Below are positions 46,034 to 55,039 of a stretch of DNA of 64,000 nucleotides, one piece after another. How positions within the stretch are numbered: the stretch's first letter is position 1; every line of letters begins with the position of its first letter. Location: assembly GCA_014189435.1 (NCBI GenBank), contig CP050293.1, forward strand, positions 5,213,001 through 5,277,000, written 5' to 3'. The position numbers were made by a program, and so were the translations under genes. The notes under the pieces were generated by a model. That model made no database searches, was not told the origin of the DNA, and was given only the letters and a program-made list of their open reading frames with translations. Source of the DNA: Mesorhizobium loti. Lineage in GTDB: Bacteria > Pseudomonadota > Alphaproteobacteria > Rhizobiales > Rhizobiaceae.

Positions 46034-46062
46034 TTGACGCGCCGGAAAAGCTGAACTATAAG
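46034..46062 (+). promoter_or_regulatory. Strong sigma-70-type promoter of rpsT
   Basis: TTGACG (46034-46039), a spacer of exactly 17 bases and TATAAG (46057-46062) give a near-consensus promoter about 93 bases before the rpsT ATG. The transcript should begin near 46069. Confidence 0.75.
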
Positions 46063-46075
46063 CCGCACCAACCGA

Positions 46076-46105
46076 GGCGGCCCCGTGGCTGCCCGTTTGT
46101 TTTTT
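46076..46105 (+). terminator. Terminator-like hairpin in rpsT leader
   Basis: GGCGGCC (46076-46082) pairs with GGCTGCC (46087-46093) with a four-base loop, followed by CGTTTGTTTTTT. It lies within about 40 bases of the predicted rpsT transcription start and 103 bases after echA. It may end echA transcripts, act as an attenuator in the rpsT leader, or both. Confidence 0.6.
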
Positions 46106-46154
46106 GCGCCCTGCGGCATCCCGCATGCGCCGACCAGATCAGAAGAGAGGCATC

Positions 46155-46421
46155 ATGGCCAATACATCCTCGGCCAAAAAGGCAACGCGCAAGATCGTCC
46201 GCCGCGCAGCGATCAACAAGAACCGCCGCTCGCGCGTCCGCACCTATATCCGCCAGGTCGAAGAGGCACTTGCCTCCGGTGACAAGGCTGCCGCACAGGC
46301 TGCCTTCAAGATCGCGGAGCCGGAATTGATGCGCGCCGCAACCAAGGGCGTGATCCACAAGAACACGGCGTCCCGCAAGGTGTCGCGACTGGCCCATCGG
46401 GTCAAGGTTCTGTCGGCCTGA
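46155..46421 (+). CDS. rpsT: Ribosomal protein S20
   Basis: The 88-aa S20 protein is highly basic ([20 protein letters not shown], then [15 protein letters not shown]) and binds 16S rRNA early in assembly of the small subunit. The start is ATG at 46155 behind GAGAGG. It is monocistronic: a strong promoter with a hairpin precedes it and an intrinsic terminator follows it. The position directly before the dnaA region is typical of rhizobia. Confidence 0.96.
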   Translation: MANTSSAKKATRKIVRRAAINKNRRSRVRTYIRQVEEALASGDKAAAQAAFKIAEPELMRAATKGVIHKNTASRKVSRLAHRVKVLSA

Positions 46422-46450
46422 TATCACTTACCTAGACTGACGTTCTTTCG

Positions 46451-46477
46451 AACCCGGCCGTTTGTGCCGGGTTTTTT
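46451..46477 (+). terminator. Intrinsic terminator of rpsT
   Basis: AACCCGGC pairs perfectly with GCCGGGTT with a seven-base loop, followed by TTTT, 30 bases after the rpsT stop. A clear factor-independent terminator. Confidence 0.9.
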
Positions 46478-46478
46478 C

Positions 46479-47274
46479 GTTTGCCGGCAAGCACTTAAAA
46501 AGAATGTCCGGAAACGACGTCTTGTGTGGATTTCACGATTGGGAATACTTTGCCGGCATATGCATGCATGCTGTTGGTCGGCATGCTTGAAAAGGGCTGA
46601 CTTAAAGATTCTTAGCTATCAGAAATAGCTCATACCTTTCAGACACTTACAGATGGTGATCCACAGCTTGTCCACACCGGGCCAACCCGATGGGGGACAA
46701 GTAGCTGTCAAGCGAATTATTTCAGAATATTTCTCTCAGCGCCCGGTTTTTCACATTCGCCGGAAAAGGGTTTGAATCACAATGGCTTTGTTAAAATGTG
46801 CCGTTGCGGCACGCTACTCGAACCCGCCTCCAGTAACCAGATTCCTTAAAAATCCGTTAGACGTGGCCTTGCTCTATCCACAGCGATTTCGGTAATGTCG
46901 ATCTATCGAAAGGGACGGGCTCTGGGCCTTAAACCCAGCCTGAATCGGCCAGCTTAAATTGGCGGGATTTGCAACGCGGATCAAGTCTGCGGACGGATTT
47001 GGTTTGTCTTTTTCGATACGGTAGGGGACTGGCGTAACTAGACATGGCAGGTAGACGGCGCGCCGGCGCTCTTTTCGCCGGACGGTGTTGTATTGCCCTG
47101 ACATACCCAACGCGGACTGGCTTCCATGGGCCGGCACCGGTTCCCTTGGATAATGGGCGACGTCCATCTGCCGGCGGCGGCAGCGGACATCGTAGCAAAG
47201 ACGCAGTCGCCGGAATCGGATGCAGGAGGCGCATCCCCGGTGGAAAACAGGTACGGAAGGACAAGGAAAAGATC
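46479..47274. promoter_or_regulatory. dnaA upstream region with DnaA-box-like sites
   Basis: About 800 bases without a convincing gene, more AT-rich than the surroundings. Sites like TTATCCACA: TGATCCACA (46657-46665) and TTGTCCACA (46668-46676) in tandem, TTTTTCACA (46747-46755) and CTATCCACA (46874-46882), each with no more than one mismatch to the strict or relaxed box. GANTC sites (CcrM type) occur at 46607, 46774, 46840 and 46942. This fits the dnaA promoter with autoregulation. In many alphaproteobacteria the origin lies near hemE, so an origin here is not shown. Confidence 0.6.
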
Positions 47275-48822
47275 ATGCAGAGCGGCATCGAAAGGGAACT
47301 TACGGGCGACCTCCCATTTCCTGGAACTTTGATCGGAGCGAACGACATGGCGGTCTCCAGCGACGCGGAACAGAAATTCGACCGGGTCAAGACCCAGTTG
47401 AAGGCGCGCCTGGGAACCGAAGTCTATTCGAGCTGGTTTGGCCGCATGAAGGTCGCGGAAGCTTCCAAGGGCATTGTCCGCATCTCGGTGCCCACCGCCT
47501 TCCTGCGCTCATGGATCAACGGCCACTATCTCGACCTCATCTCCGAGCTGTGGAAGCAGGAGGATCCCGATCTCCTCAAGATCGACATCGTCGTGCGCAC
47601 GGCAACCCGTCAGGGACGCAGCCAGGCCGAGCCGGAGGTGGTTCCTGCACGCAACAAGATGACTCGGCAGACGCAGACGGCGCTTGCCGCCGGCACCGTC
47701 AGCCCCGGCCGGGTGGAGCGTGCACCGGCTCCGCGTCCAGGCACACCGATCGAGAGCGAATTCCGGCACAATGTGCTGGGGTCACCGCTTGATCCTCGCT
47801 ATACGTTCGGCTCCTTCATCGAGGGACCGTCGAACCGGGTGGCTTTCGCCGCCGCCAAGGCAGTGGCTGAATCGCAATCGAGCGCGGTGCGCTTCAACCC
47901 GCTTTTCCTTCACGCAACCGTCGGGCTCGGCAAGACACATTTGTTGCAGGCCATCGCCGCGGAATCGCTGAAGCAGAACCCCAAGTCGCGCGTCGTCTAT
48001 CTCACGGCCGAGTATTTCATGTGGCGCTTTGCCACCGCGATCCGCGACAACAACGCGCTGACGCTCAAGGAACAGCTGCGCGACATCGACCTGCTCATCA
48101 TCGACGACATGCAGTTCTTGCAGGGCAAGTCGATCCAGCATGAATTCTGCCACCTGATCAACATGTTGCTCGACAGCGCCAAGCAGGTCGTCGTCGCCGC
48201 CGACCGGCCGCCGTCGGAACTGGAATCGCTCGAACCGCGGGTCCGTTCACGCCTCAATGGTGGTGTCGCGCTTGAAATGTCGGCGCCCGATTTCGCCATG
48301 CGCCTTGGCATGCTCAAATTGCGCCTGGCCACGGCCAGGGTCGATGACGCGTCGCTGAACATTTCGGAAGAGATCCTCAATCACGTCGCACGCACCGTGA
48401 CCGGCAGCGGACGCGAACTGGAAGGCGCATTCAACCAGCTGCTGTTCCGTCAGTCCTTCGAGCCGCAGATCACCATCGACCGGATCGACGAGATCCTCGG
48501 CCACATCTATCGCACCGGCGAGCCGAAGCGGGTCCGTATCGAGGACATCCAGCGCATCGTCGCGCGCCACTACAATGTGTCGAAGACCGAACTGCTGTCC
48601 AACCGGCGCACGCGCACCATCGTCAAGCCGCGGCAGGTCGCCATGTACCTGTCGAAGGTGATGACGCCGCGCTCGCTGCCCGAGATCGGACGACGTTTCG
48701 GGGGCCGCGATCACACCACGGTGCTGCATGCAGTGCGCAAGATCGAAGACCTTTCCGGCAACGACAACACGCTGGCGCAGGAACTCGAGCTCTTGAGGCG
48801 GTTGATCAACGACCAGGCCTGA
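47275..48822 (+). CDS. dnaA: Chromosomal replication initiator DnaA
   Basis: A 515-aa initiator: an N-terminal domain I (about 30-110; [20 protein letters not shown]), a linker, an AAA+ domain with Walker [12 protein letters not shown] near residue 218 and Walker [11 protein letters not shown] near 272, and the DNA-binding domain IV with the signature [15 protein letters not shown] near 476. The ATG at 47275 (MQSGIEREL) behind AAGGAAAAG is chosen; [11 protein letters not shown], 24 codons in, has GGAG and is an alternative. Open frame upstream to 47044 is not conserved-looking. Confidence 0.95.
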   Translation: MQSGIERELTGDLPFPGTLIGANDMAVSSDAEQKFDRVKTQLKARLGTEVYSSWFGRMKVAEASKGIVRISVPTAFLRSWINGHYLDLISELWKQEDPDLLKIDIVVRTATRQGRSQAEPEVVPARNKMTRQTQTALAAGTVSPGRVERAPAPRPGTPIESEFRHNVLGSPLDPRYTFGSFIEGPSNRVAFAAAKAVAESQSSAVRFNPLFLHATVGLGKTHLLQAIAAESLKQNPKSRVVYLTAEYFMWRFATAIRDNNALTLKEQLRDIDLLIIDDMQFLQGKSIQHEFCHLINMLLDSAKQVVVAADRPPSELESLEPRVRSRLNGGVALEMSAPDFAMRLGMLKLRLATARVDDASLNISEEILNHVARTVTGSGRELEGAFNQLLFRQSFEPQITIDRIDEILGHIYRTGEPKRVRIEDIQRIVARHYNVSKTELLSNRRTRTIVKPRQVAMYLSKVMTPRSLPEIGRRFGGRDHTTVLHAVRKIEDLSGNDNTLAQELELLRRLINDQA

Positions 48823-49123
48823 CCGGACCGGGGGCGAACCGGAACAACACCGGAATTCAATGGCTTGCCAGTGCGGCCCGGAGCCCGGAATGGGCTCGTG
48901 GCGCCGCCTGGCAGCGGCCCGGATTTCGGTTTTACGGCACCGGCTCGCGGACTTCGTGCCCTTTATCCCCAGAAAGCCCGCGTAGCCTGCCCGAACCGGC
49001 GGCGCGGGCTTGCGTTTGCTGGTTTTTTCCTGTCAGTTTACGCAGATTCTGAGCCTGTTCAGACCTTTCGCGGGGCGCCGCCCACTGGTGACCCGTCATT
49101 CATTCAAGCGAGCCTGTTTCGTC
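48823..49123. other. dnaA-dnaN intergenic region with hairpin
   Basis: No gene is supported. AAGCCCGCG (48974-48982) pairs with CGCGGGCTT (49003-49011) around a 20-base loop, and six Ts follow 12 bases later. It could be a weak terminator after dnaA or a leader structure of dnaN. Confidence 0.45.
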
Positions 49124-50242
49124 ATGCGTGTTATCCTGGAACGGTCAAATCTCCTGAAGTCGCTCAACCACGTCCACCGTGTGGTCGAGCGGCGCAACAC
49201 CATACCGATCCTGTCCAACGTGCTGCTCAGCGCCGAGGGCGCCAGCCTTGAAATGAAGGCGACCGACCTCGATCTCGAGGTGACGGAAGCGACGCCCGCC
49301 AAGGTCGAGCGCGGCGGGGCGACGACGGTTCCGGCACATCTGCTCTACGACATCGTTCGCAAGCTCGCCGATGGCGCCGAGGTGATGCTGAAGACGGACG
49401 AGGACGGCAACGCCATGACGGTGACGTCAGGCCGCTCGAGCTTCCGCCTCCAGTGCCTGCCGCAATCCGACTTCCCGGAGCTTTCGGCCGGATCCTTCTC
49501 GCATATCTTCCGTCTCGACTCGGTTGCCCTGAGAGGCCTGATCGAAAAGACCCAGTTCGCCATCTCCACCGAGGAGACGCGCTACTACCTGAACGGTATC
49601 TACCTGCACACGCATGAGGTCGGCGGCAAGCTGAAGCTGCGCTCGGTGGCGACCGACGGCCACCGTCTGGCGCGCGCCGAGATCGACGCGCCGGCCGGTT
49701 CCGAGGGCATGCCGGGCATCATCATTCCGCGCAAGACAGTGAGCGAGCTGCAGAAGCTGGTCGACGATCCGGATGTCGCGGTCACCACCGAACTGTCGGA
49801 CACCAAGATCCGCTTCACCATCGGCAGCGTGGTTTTGACCTCGAAGCTGATCGACGGCACCTTCCCCGATTATCAGCGGGTCATTCCGACCGGCAACGAC
49901 AAGAAGCTGATCATCGACCGCCAGAGCTTTGCTGCCGCTGTCGATCGCGTCTCGACCATCTCTTCCGAACGCGGCCGCGCGGTGAAGCTGTCGATCAGCG
50001 AGGGTCAGGTGACGCTTGCGGTCAACAATCCGGATTCGGGCAGCGCCACCGAGGAATTGGCCGCCGACTATTCGTCCGATCCGATCGAGATCGGCTTCAA
50101 TGCCAAATATCTGCTCGACGTTGCCGCACAGCTGACCGGCACGGAGGCCAAGTTCATGCTGGCCGATGCCGGTTCGCCGACGCTGATCCACGACATGGCC
50201 GACGAGACCGCACTCTATGTGCTGATGCCGATGCGGGTGTAG
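49124..50242 (+). CDS. dnaN: DNA polymerase III beta clamp
   Basis: A 372-aa sliding clamp with three repeated domains. It starts MRVILERSNLLKSLNHVHRV and ends ALYVLMPMRV, the canonical C-terminus that contributes to the partner-binding pocket. It tethers DNA polymerase and other repair factors to DNA. The ATG at 49124 gives the normal length. It follows dnaA by 301 bases and precedes recF by 83. Confidence 0.96.
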   Translation: MRVILERSNLLKSLNHVHRVVERRNTIPILSNVLLSAEGASLEMKATDLDLEVTEATPAKVERGGATTVPAHLLYDIVRKLADGAEVMLKTDEDGNAMTVTSGRSSFRLQCLPQSDFPELSAGSFSHIFRLDSVALRGLIEKTQFAISTEETRYYLNGIYLHTHEVGGKLKLRSVATDGHRLARAEIDAPAGSEGMPGIIIPRKTVSELQKLVDDPDVAVTTELSDTKIRFTIGSVVLTSKLIDGTFPDYQRVIPTGNDKKLIIDRQSFAAAVDRVSTISSERGRAVKLSISEGQVTLAVNNPDSGSATEELAADYSSDPIEIGFNAKYLLDVAAQLTGTEAKFMLADAGSPTLIHDMADETALYVLMPMRV

Positions 50243-50325
50243 CCGGCGCGGCGTCAGCAATTCGGTCCTGTGATGGACCGGCGGCAAGAGCGATGTTTGC
50301 GGCAACTTCGACAGGCGGATAGCGG

Positions 50326-51465
50326 TTGCCGGTACAGAATCATATAAGTAAGCTAACACTTACCAATTTCCGCAACTACGCGACGTTGACGATCGATCTG
50401 GCGCCGGGTGCCGTGGTTTTTTCCGGCGACAACGGCGCCGGCAAGACCAATCTCCTCGAAGCGATATCCTTTTTGACACCGGGGCGTGGCTTGCGCCGCG
50501 CGCCTTACGCAGACGTCGCGCGCGAGGGTGGCGACGGCGGCTTTGCGCTGCATGCCCAGCTCGACGGGCTTGACGGCCAGGTCGAGATCGGAACGGGCAT
50601 TTCCGGAGGCGACACCGCTGGCGAAGGCGGCAGGCGGGTGCGCATCAACGGAGCTCCGGCGCGTTCGGCCGAGGACATGCTGGAATGGCTGCGCGTGGTG
50701 TGGCTGACGCCGGCCATGGACTCGTTGTTCACCGGGCCGGCCGCGGATCGCCGGCGCTTTCTCGACCGGCTGGTGCTGGCGATCGACCCCGGCCACGGGC
50801 AACGTGCGATCGACTACGAGAAGGCGATGCGCGGCCGTAATCGTCTGCTTACCGAAGGCTCTCGCGACGACCGCTGGTTCGACGCGATCGAGACGCAGAT
50901 GGCCGAAACCGGTGTGGCGATCGCCGCGGCGCGAGCCGAGATGGTGCGCCTGCTCGCCGCCATGATCGACAGGCTGCCTGACACGGGACCGTTTCCGCAG
51001 GCCGATATCGGCCTTTCGGGCGATCTGGAAGCCGAGATCGCCGCCGTGCCGGCGGTCGATGTCGAGGAGCGCTTCCGCCGGACGCTTGTCGAGGGCCGTG
51101 ACCGCGATCGTGCCGCTGGACGCACGCTCGAGGGCCCGCATCGCTCGGACTTGGTGGTTCGGCACCGTCCCAAGGCGATGCCGGCCGAGCTTTGCTCGAC
51201 AGGCGAGCAAAAGGCGCTGCTGGTCGGCATCGTGCTGTCGCATGCCCGGCTGACCGGCGAAATGTCAGGCATGACACCGATCCTGTTGCTCGACGAGATC
51301 GCAGCGCATCTCGATAGCGGGCGGCGCGCGGCGCTGTTTTCCATCCTCGAAGACTTGAACTGCCAGGCATTCATGACCGGAACCGATGCGGCGCTGTTTT
51401 CCAGCCTGGCCGGTCGTGCGCAGTTCCTGACGGTCGACCATGGTAGGGTTGGGCCAACGATCTAG
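50326..51465 (+). CDS. recF: DNA recombination/repair protein RecF
   Basis: A 379-aa SMC-like ATPase that helps load RecA at gaps. Walker A is GDNGAGKTNLLEAISF near residue 34, and the signature and Walker B (STGEQKALLVGIVLSHARL; ILLLDEIAAHLD) lie near 290-325. No ATG exists before the conserved LTLTNFRNY region; the TTG at 50326, with GGCGGA upstream, is the best start. A palindromic repeat follows six bases after the stop. Confidence 0.93.
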   Translation: MPVQNHISKLTLTNFRNYATLTIDLAPGAVVFSGDNGAGKTNLLEAISFLTPGRGLRRAPYADVAREGGDGGFALHAQLDGLDGQVEIGTGISGGDTAGEGGRRVRINGAPARSAEDMLEWLRVVWLTPAMDSLFTGPAADRRRFLDRLVLAIDPGHGQRAIDYEKAMRGRNRLLTEGSRDDRWFDAIETQMAETGVAIAAARAEMVRLLAAMIDRLPDTGPFPQADIGLSGDLEAEIAAVPAVDVEERFRRTLVEGRDRDRAAGRTLEGPHRSDLVVRHRPKAMPAELCSTGEQKALLVGIVLSHARLTGEMSGMTPILLLDEIAAHLDSGRRAALFSILEDLNCQAFMTGTDAALFSSLAGRAQFLTVDHGRVGPTI

Positions 51466-51470
51466 CTCTT

Positions 51471-51519
51471 ATGCATGTCGTTGTCCCAAAACCGCTTCAC
51501 ACTTTTGGGCGACATGCAT
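51471..51519. repeat. Palindromic repeat, ATGCATGTCG-armed copy 3
   Basis: Arms ATGCATGTCG and CGACATGCAT around TCCCAAAACCGCTTCACAC and TTTTGGG. It lies six bases after the recF stop and before the MoeB-like gene. Confidence 0.85.
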
Positions 51520-51560
51520 TGGCACCTGACAAGGATTTTCAGCCATTATATGGTCCGGCA

Positions 51561-52316
51561 ATGACCCCTACTACCCTGACCGCCGACGAGATCGAACGCT
51601 ATGCCCGCCACATCGTGCTGCCCGAGATCGGCGGCGCCGGCCAGCAGAGGCTGAAGCAGGCGCGGGTGCTGGTCATCGGCGCCGGCGGACTGGGCGCGCC
51701 GGTGCTTGAATATCTTGCCGCCGCCGGCGTCGGCACGCTCGGCGTGGTCGATGATGACACCGTTTCGCTGTCCAACCTGCAGCGCCAGGTCATTCACGGC
51801 ACCGACACCGTCGGCATGCTGAAGACCGATAGCGCCAAGGCGGCAATCGCCCGCATCAATCCCAACACAATGGTTGAAACGCATGCAATCCGGCTGACCC
51901 CAGACAATGCGCCTGCCCTCGTTGCCGGCTATGACATCGTCGTCGACGGCTCCGACAATTTCGAAACCCGCTATGCGGTGGCGGATGCCTGCGCGAGCGC
52001 TGGGAAACCGCTGGTGCATGCCGCGGTCGGACGCTTCGACGGCTCCGTCACGGTGCTGAAGCCATTCGAAGACGGCAAGGACGGCAAGCCCAACCCAGGC
52101 TATCGCGACCTGTTTCCGGAAGCGCCACCGCCGGGCCTGGTGCCGTCCTGTGCCGAGGCGGGCGTGCTTGGTGCGCTGACCGGAGTCGTGGGCACGCTGC
52201 AGGCGATGGAGGCGATCAAGCTGATCACCGGCATCGGCGAACCGCTGGTCGGCCGCCTGCTGCTCTATGATGCGCTGGCGGCGCGCTTCGACACGATCCG
52301 CTACAAGAGAAACTGA
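51561..52316 (+). CDS. MoeB/ThiF-type E1-like adenylyltransferase lacking zinc cysteines
   Basis: A 251-aa enzyme that adenylates the C-terminus of a small ubiquitin-like sulfur carrier (MoaD or ThiS). The nucleotide site GAGGLG is at residues 40-45; SLSNLQRQVIH, GSDNFETRYAVADAC and PSCAEAGVLGALTGVVG are family motifs. The CxxC that precedes LFPE in E. coli MoeB is replaced by GYRDLF, and the C-terminal CxxC is also absent, so structural zinc is probably missing. No rhodanese domain is present. Next to soeA's cofactor needs, a MoeB role is attractive but ThiF cannot be excluded. The GNAT gene follows by four bases. Confidence 0.85.
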   Translation: MTPTTLTADEIERYARHIVLPEIGGAGQQRLKQARVLVIGAGGLGAPVLEYLAAAGVGTLGVVDDDTVSLSNLQRQVIHGTDTVGMLKTDSAKAAIARINPNTMVETHAIRLTPDNAPALVAGYDIVVDGSDNFETRYAVADACASAGKPLVHAAVGRFDGSVTVLKPFEDGKDGKPNPGYRDLFPEAPPPGLVPSCAEAGVLGALTGVVGTLQAMEAIKLITGIGEPLVGRLLLYDALAARFDTIRYKRN

Positions 52317-52320
52317 CCTC

Positions 52321-52809
52321 GTGGAGCGGACCGACGCTGTCTTTATCACGCAGATCCCGGCCGATTTCGACCGTTGGGGCGATGTGCTCACACTGATCAT
52401 GCGTGCCTTCGCCTCGATGGACGGCGTCATCGACCCGCCCTCCTCGGCCCACCTTTTGACCGCCGACAGCCTGCGGGACAAGGCGCTGCGGGAGACCGGC
52501 TTCGTGGCATTCAAGGGCGACAGGATCGTCGGCTGCGTCTTTGCCCTTGAAAAGGTGACAGAGTTTTATGTCGGCAAGCTCGCCGTCGCGCCGGACTGCC
52601 AGGGACAAGGCATTGGCCGGCGGCTGATGCAAGCGGTCGAAGACCTTGCCCGCAGCCGCGGCAAGGGCGCCATCGAGCTTCAGACCCGGATCGAACTGAC
52701 CGGGAACCATGCAGCCTTTGTCCGCTTCGGTTTTCATGAGACCGAGCGGACGGCGCATGAGGGCTATGCCAGGCCGACCTCGATCACGATGCGCAAGGCT
52801 TTTTCGTAA
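52321..52809 (+). CDS. GNAT-family N-acetyltransferase
   Basis: A 162-aa acetyltransferase with the acetyl-CoA loop LAVAPDCQGQGIGRRLM at about residues 87-103 and the C-terminal NHAAFVRFGFHETER. The substrate is unknown. The start is a GTG at 52321 (VERTDAVFITQI), four bases after the MoeB-like stop, so the two are probably co-transcribed. Open frame further upstream lies in the other gene. Confidence 0.83.
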   Translation: MERTDAVFITQIPADFDRWGDVLTLIMRAFASMDGVIDPPSSAHLLTADSLRDKALRETGFVAFKGDRIVGCVFALEKVTEFYVGKLAVAPDCQGQGIGRRLMQAVEDLARSRGKGAIELQTRIELTGNHAAFVRFGFHETERTAHEGYARPTSITMRKAFS

Positions 52810-52857
52810 GCCTGCGCTTTCATTCAAAAAGTCGTAAAACGTTGCGCCGCGGTAGCG

Positions 52858-53793
52858 TCAAGTCCTGAGCGGCAGCACCCGATCCGGCGGACGGTGACCG
52901 TCAACGAAGGCGCGGATGTTGATGATGACCTTTTCACCCATGTCGATGCGGCCCTCGAGCGTCGCCGAGCCCATATGCGGCAGAAGCACGACCTTGTTCT
53001 TGGCGGCGAGCTTCAGCAGCTTGCCGTTCAAAGCCGGCTCGTGCTCGTAGACGTCAAGACCGGCTCCGGCAATCTTGCCGTCCTGGATCAGCTTGACCAG
53101 GGCTTCCTCGTCGATGATGTCGCCGCGCGCGGTGTTGACGACATAGGCGGTGGGCTGCAGCAGCGCCAGCCGCCGCGCCGAAAGCAGATGGAAGGTCGCC
53201 GGCGTCGACGGGCAGTTGACCGAAATGATGTCCATGCGGGCCAGCATCTGGTCGAGGCTCTCCCAATAGGTCGCCTCCAGCCCGTCTTCCACGGCCGGCA
53301 GCACGCGGTGGCGGTTGTGATAGTGGATCGACAGTCCGAAGGCCTTGGCCCGCCTGGCGACGGCGGTGCCGATGCGGCCCATGCCGACAATGCCCAGCCG
53401 CTTGCCCCAGATGCGCCGGCCCAGCATCCAGGTCGGCGACCAGCCGGCCCATTTCTTGTCGCCGGTGAGCACGTTGGCGCCTTCCGCCAGCCGCCGCGGC
53501 ACCGCCAGCATCAGTGCCATCGTCATGTCGGCGGTGTCCTCGGTCAGCACATTGGGCGTGTTGGTGACGGTGATGCCCCTCTTGGCCGCGGCAGCGACAT
53601 CGATCTTGTCGACGCCGTTGCCGAAATTGGCGATCAGCTTGAGGTTGTCGCCGGCCTGGGCGATCAGCGCAGCGTCGATATTGTCGGTTATGGTCGGCAC
53701 CAGAACGTCGGCTTCCTTGACCGCCGCGACCAGTTCCGGCTGCGTCATCGGCCTGTCCTCGACATTCAGCCTTGCGTCGAACAGCTCGCGCAT
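52858..53793 (-). CDS. Hydroxypyruvate/glyoxylate reductase (D-isomer 2-hydroxyacid dehydrogenase), N-terminus frameshifted
   Basis: The intact frame from the ATG at 53793 gives 311 aa with the NAD fold (GIVGMGRIGTAVARRA), catalytic Arg (NTARGDIIDEEAL), Glu (GAGLDVYEHEP) and His (LLPHMGSATLEG). In the same frame upstream, codons encode VVITRKLPDPVETR, the expected N-terminal strand, but no start codon exists. The expected start (ATG at 53858, MAGKK) is in another frame, separated by a run of six A (53844-53849 on the minus strand). One extra A would restore MAGKKRPLVVITRKL. It is either a sequencing error or a real single-base deletion; the truncated protein would lack its first beta strand. 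Confidence 0.82.
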   Translation of the reverse strand: MRELFDARLNVEDRPMTQPELVAAVKEADVLVPTITDNIDAALIAQAGDNLKLIANFGNGVDKIDVAAAAKRGITVTNTPNVLTEDTADMTMALMLAVPRRLAEGANVLTGDKKWAGWSPTWMLGRRIWGKRLGIVGMGRIGTAVARRAKAFGLSIHYHNRHRVLPAVEDGLEATYWESLDQMLARMDIISVNCPSTPATFHLLSARRLALLQPTAYVVNTARGDIIDEEALVKLIQDGKIAGAGLDVYEHEPALNGKLLKLAAKNKVVLLPHMGSATLEGRIDMGEKVIINIRAFVDGHRPPDRVLPLRT

Positions 53794-53881
53794 GCGGGTC
53801 TCGACCGGGTCGGGCAGCTTTCGCGTGATGACGACGAGAGGCCTTTTTTGCCTGCCATTGTTTCCCTCTCGAGTATTTGCC

Positions 53882-53925
53882 GCAATTCCGAACGCAAAAC
53901 CGCTTCACACTTTTGCTGGAATTGC
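53882..53925. repeat. Palindromic repeat, GCAATTCC-armed copy
   Basis: Arms GCAATTCC (53882-53889) and GGAATTGC (53918-53925) around GCAAAACCGCTTCACAC and TTTTGC, the same core as the copy at 51471 with a third type of arm. It lies upstream of the reductase gene. Confidence 0.8.
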
Positions 53926-54070
53926 TCTAACCCGATCTCGTTGAGACCTCTTTAACCAAGACCGGCGAAACTGAAAGCCGGTCGCGGTGCCGATTACCCC
54001 ATGTAACAAGCGGTGCCGCCGAAGACAAAGAAAAAGGGGCGCCGAGGCCGATGGGCAAGCGCCGAAAGGA

Positions 54071-54637
54071 ATGAAAGTGTCTGGTTTCGCGTCGCTTCGC
54101 CTGACCCTCAGTGCAGCATTTCTCGGCGCTCTGCTTTATTCTCCGCTTGCGGCCGCGCAGAGTGCCGCAGCGCCTGCACAGAGCGTCGTGACGCTCGGGC
54201 CGAGCGGCCTACCGCTGCCGCGATTCGTCAGCCTGAAATCCGGCCGCGTCAACTCGCGCGTCGGCCCCGGCGCCAACTACTCGGTCGACTGGATGTATAT
54301 GAAGGCCGGCCTGCCGATGGAGATCATCCAGGAATTCGACACATGGCGCCGCGTGCGCGATGCCGACGGTTCGGAAGGCTGGATCAACCAGTCGCTGCTG
54401 TCCGGCCGGCGCACGGCAATCGTGGCACCATGGCAGCGCGGCAAGGGCAACCAGATCAACCTTCTCAACAGTCCTGACAAGGACGCACGGGTGGTCGCGA
54501 TGGTCGAGCCCGGCGTCATGGGCACAATCAAATCCTGCGACGGCCAGTGGTGCGAAATGACGTTCGATGGCCACACCGGCTGGCTTGCCCAGTCGATCGT
54601 CTGGGGCGCCTATCCCGGCGAACGGGTGAAGGACTGA
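54071..54637 (+). CDS. Exported bacterial SH3-domain protein
   Basis: A 188-aa protein with a signal peptide (LTLSAAFLGALLYSPLAAAQ) and two SH3-like domains, at about 55-112 (SGRVNSRVGPGANYSVDW) and 122-180 (NLLNSPDKDARVVAMVEPG). Such proteins bind peptidoglycan or metals in the periplasm. The ATG at 54071 behind GAAAGGA gives the signal peptide; an earlier in-frame start would not. It is convergent with the DUF4260 gene. The role is unknown. Confidence 0.83.
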   Translation: MKVSGFASLRLTLSAAFLGALLYSPLAAAQSAAAPAQSVVTLGPSGLPLPRFVSLKSGRVNSRVGPGANYSVDWMYMKAGLPMEIIQEFDTWRRVRDADGSEGWINQSLLSGRRTAIVAPWQRGKGNQINLLNSPDKDARVVAMVEPGVMGTIKSCDGQWCEMTFDGHTGWLAQSIVWGAYPGERVKD

Positions 54638-54673
54638 TTCTCGCTCTTGATCGCGATCCCTCGCGGTCAAGGT

Positions 54674-55036
54674 CTAGCGCCCGATACGGCCGAGATGCGT
54701 GTCCTGAAATCCGGTTGACAGCTTCAGGCCGTAGCCCAGCGCACGGTCGATGGCGATGTGGGCGATCCAGATCAGCGCAACCGCCATCGCGGTCGCATTG
54801 CCCCACATGTGCCCGGCGAGCAGCAGCAGCAGCACGGGCACGATCAGGATATGCAAGGCGTTGTAGGCAAGGGCACCGACGCGCGGTCCGGCCAGATAGC
54901 CCGACATCGACAGGTCAGGCGCCAGGATAAGCAATCCGAACAGCCACCAGGACATGCCGGTCGAACCGTAGAAAACGACGGCAGCCAGCGCCACGATTGC
55001 CCATTCGAGCCGGATTGTGAGATCGAGGGGTTTCAT
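54674..55036 (-). CDS. DUF4260 membrane protein
   Basis: A 120-aa protein with about four membrane segments (WAIVALAAVVFYGSTG, LFGLLILAPDLSMSGYLAG, ILIVPVLLLLLAGHMWG and AVALIWIAHIAIDRALG). The APDLSMSGYLAG and HIAIDRALGYGLK motifs match DUF4260, whose function is unknown. It lies downstream of irr on the same strand, separated by a tandem repeat, and may share its transcript. Confidence 0.8.
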   Translation of the reverse strand: MKPLDLTIRLEWAIVALAAVVFYGSTGMSWWLFGLLILAPDLSMSGYLAGPRVGALAYNALHILIVPVLLLLLAGHMWGNATAMAVALIWIAHIAIDRALGYGLKLSTGFQDTHLGRIGR

Positions 55037-55039
55037 CCC

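Noticed and set aside
47044..47274. N-terminal extension of DnaA
   Set aside because: The open frame lacks DnaA-like content and a ribosome site; the protein from 47275 already has the full domain set.
46479..47274. Firm call of oriC
   Set aside because: DnaA-box-like sites alone fit autoregulation; related bacteria place the origin near hemE.
48865..49251. Reading frame between dnaA and dnaN
   Set aside because: It overlaps the dnaN start in another frame, has no domain and no ribosome site.
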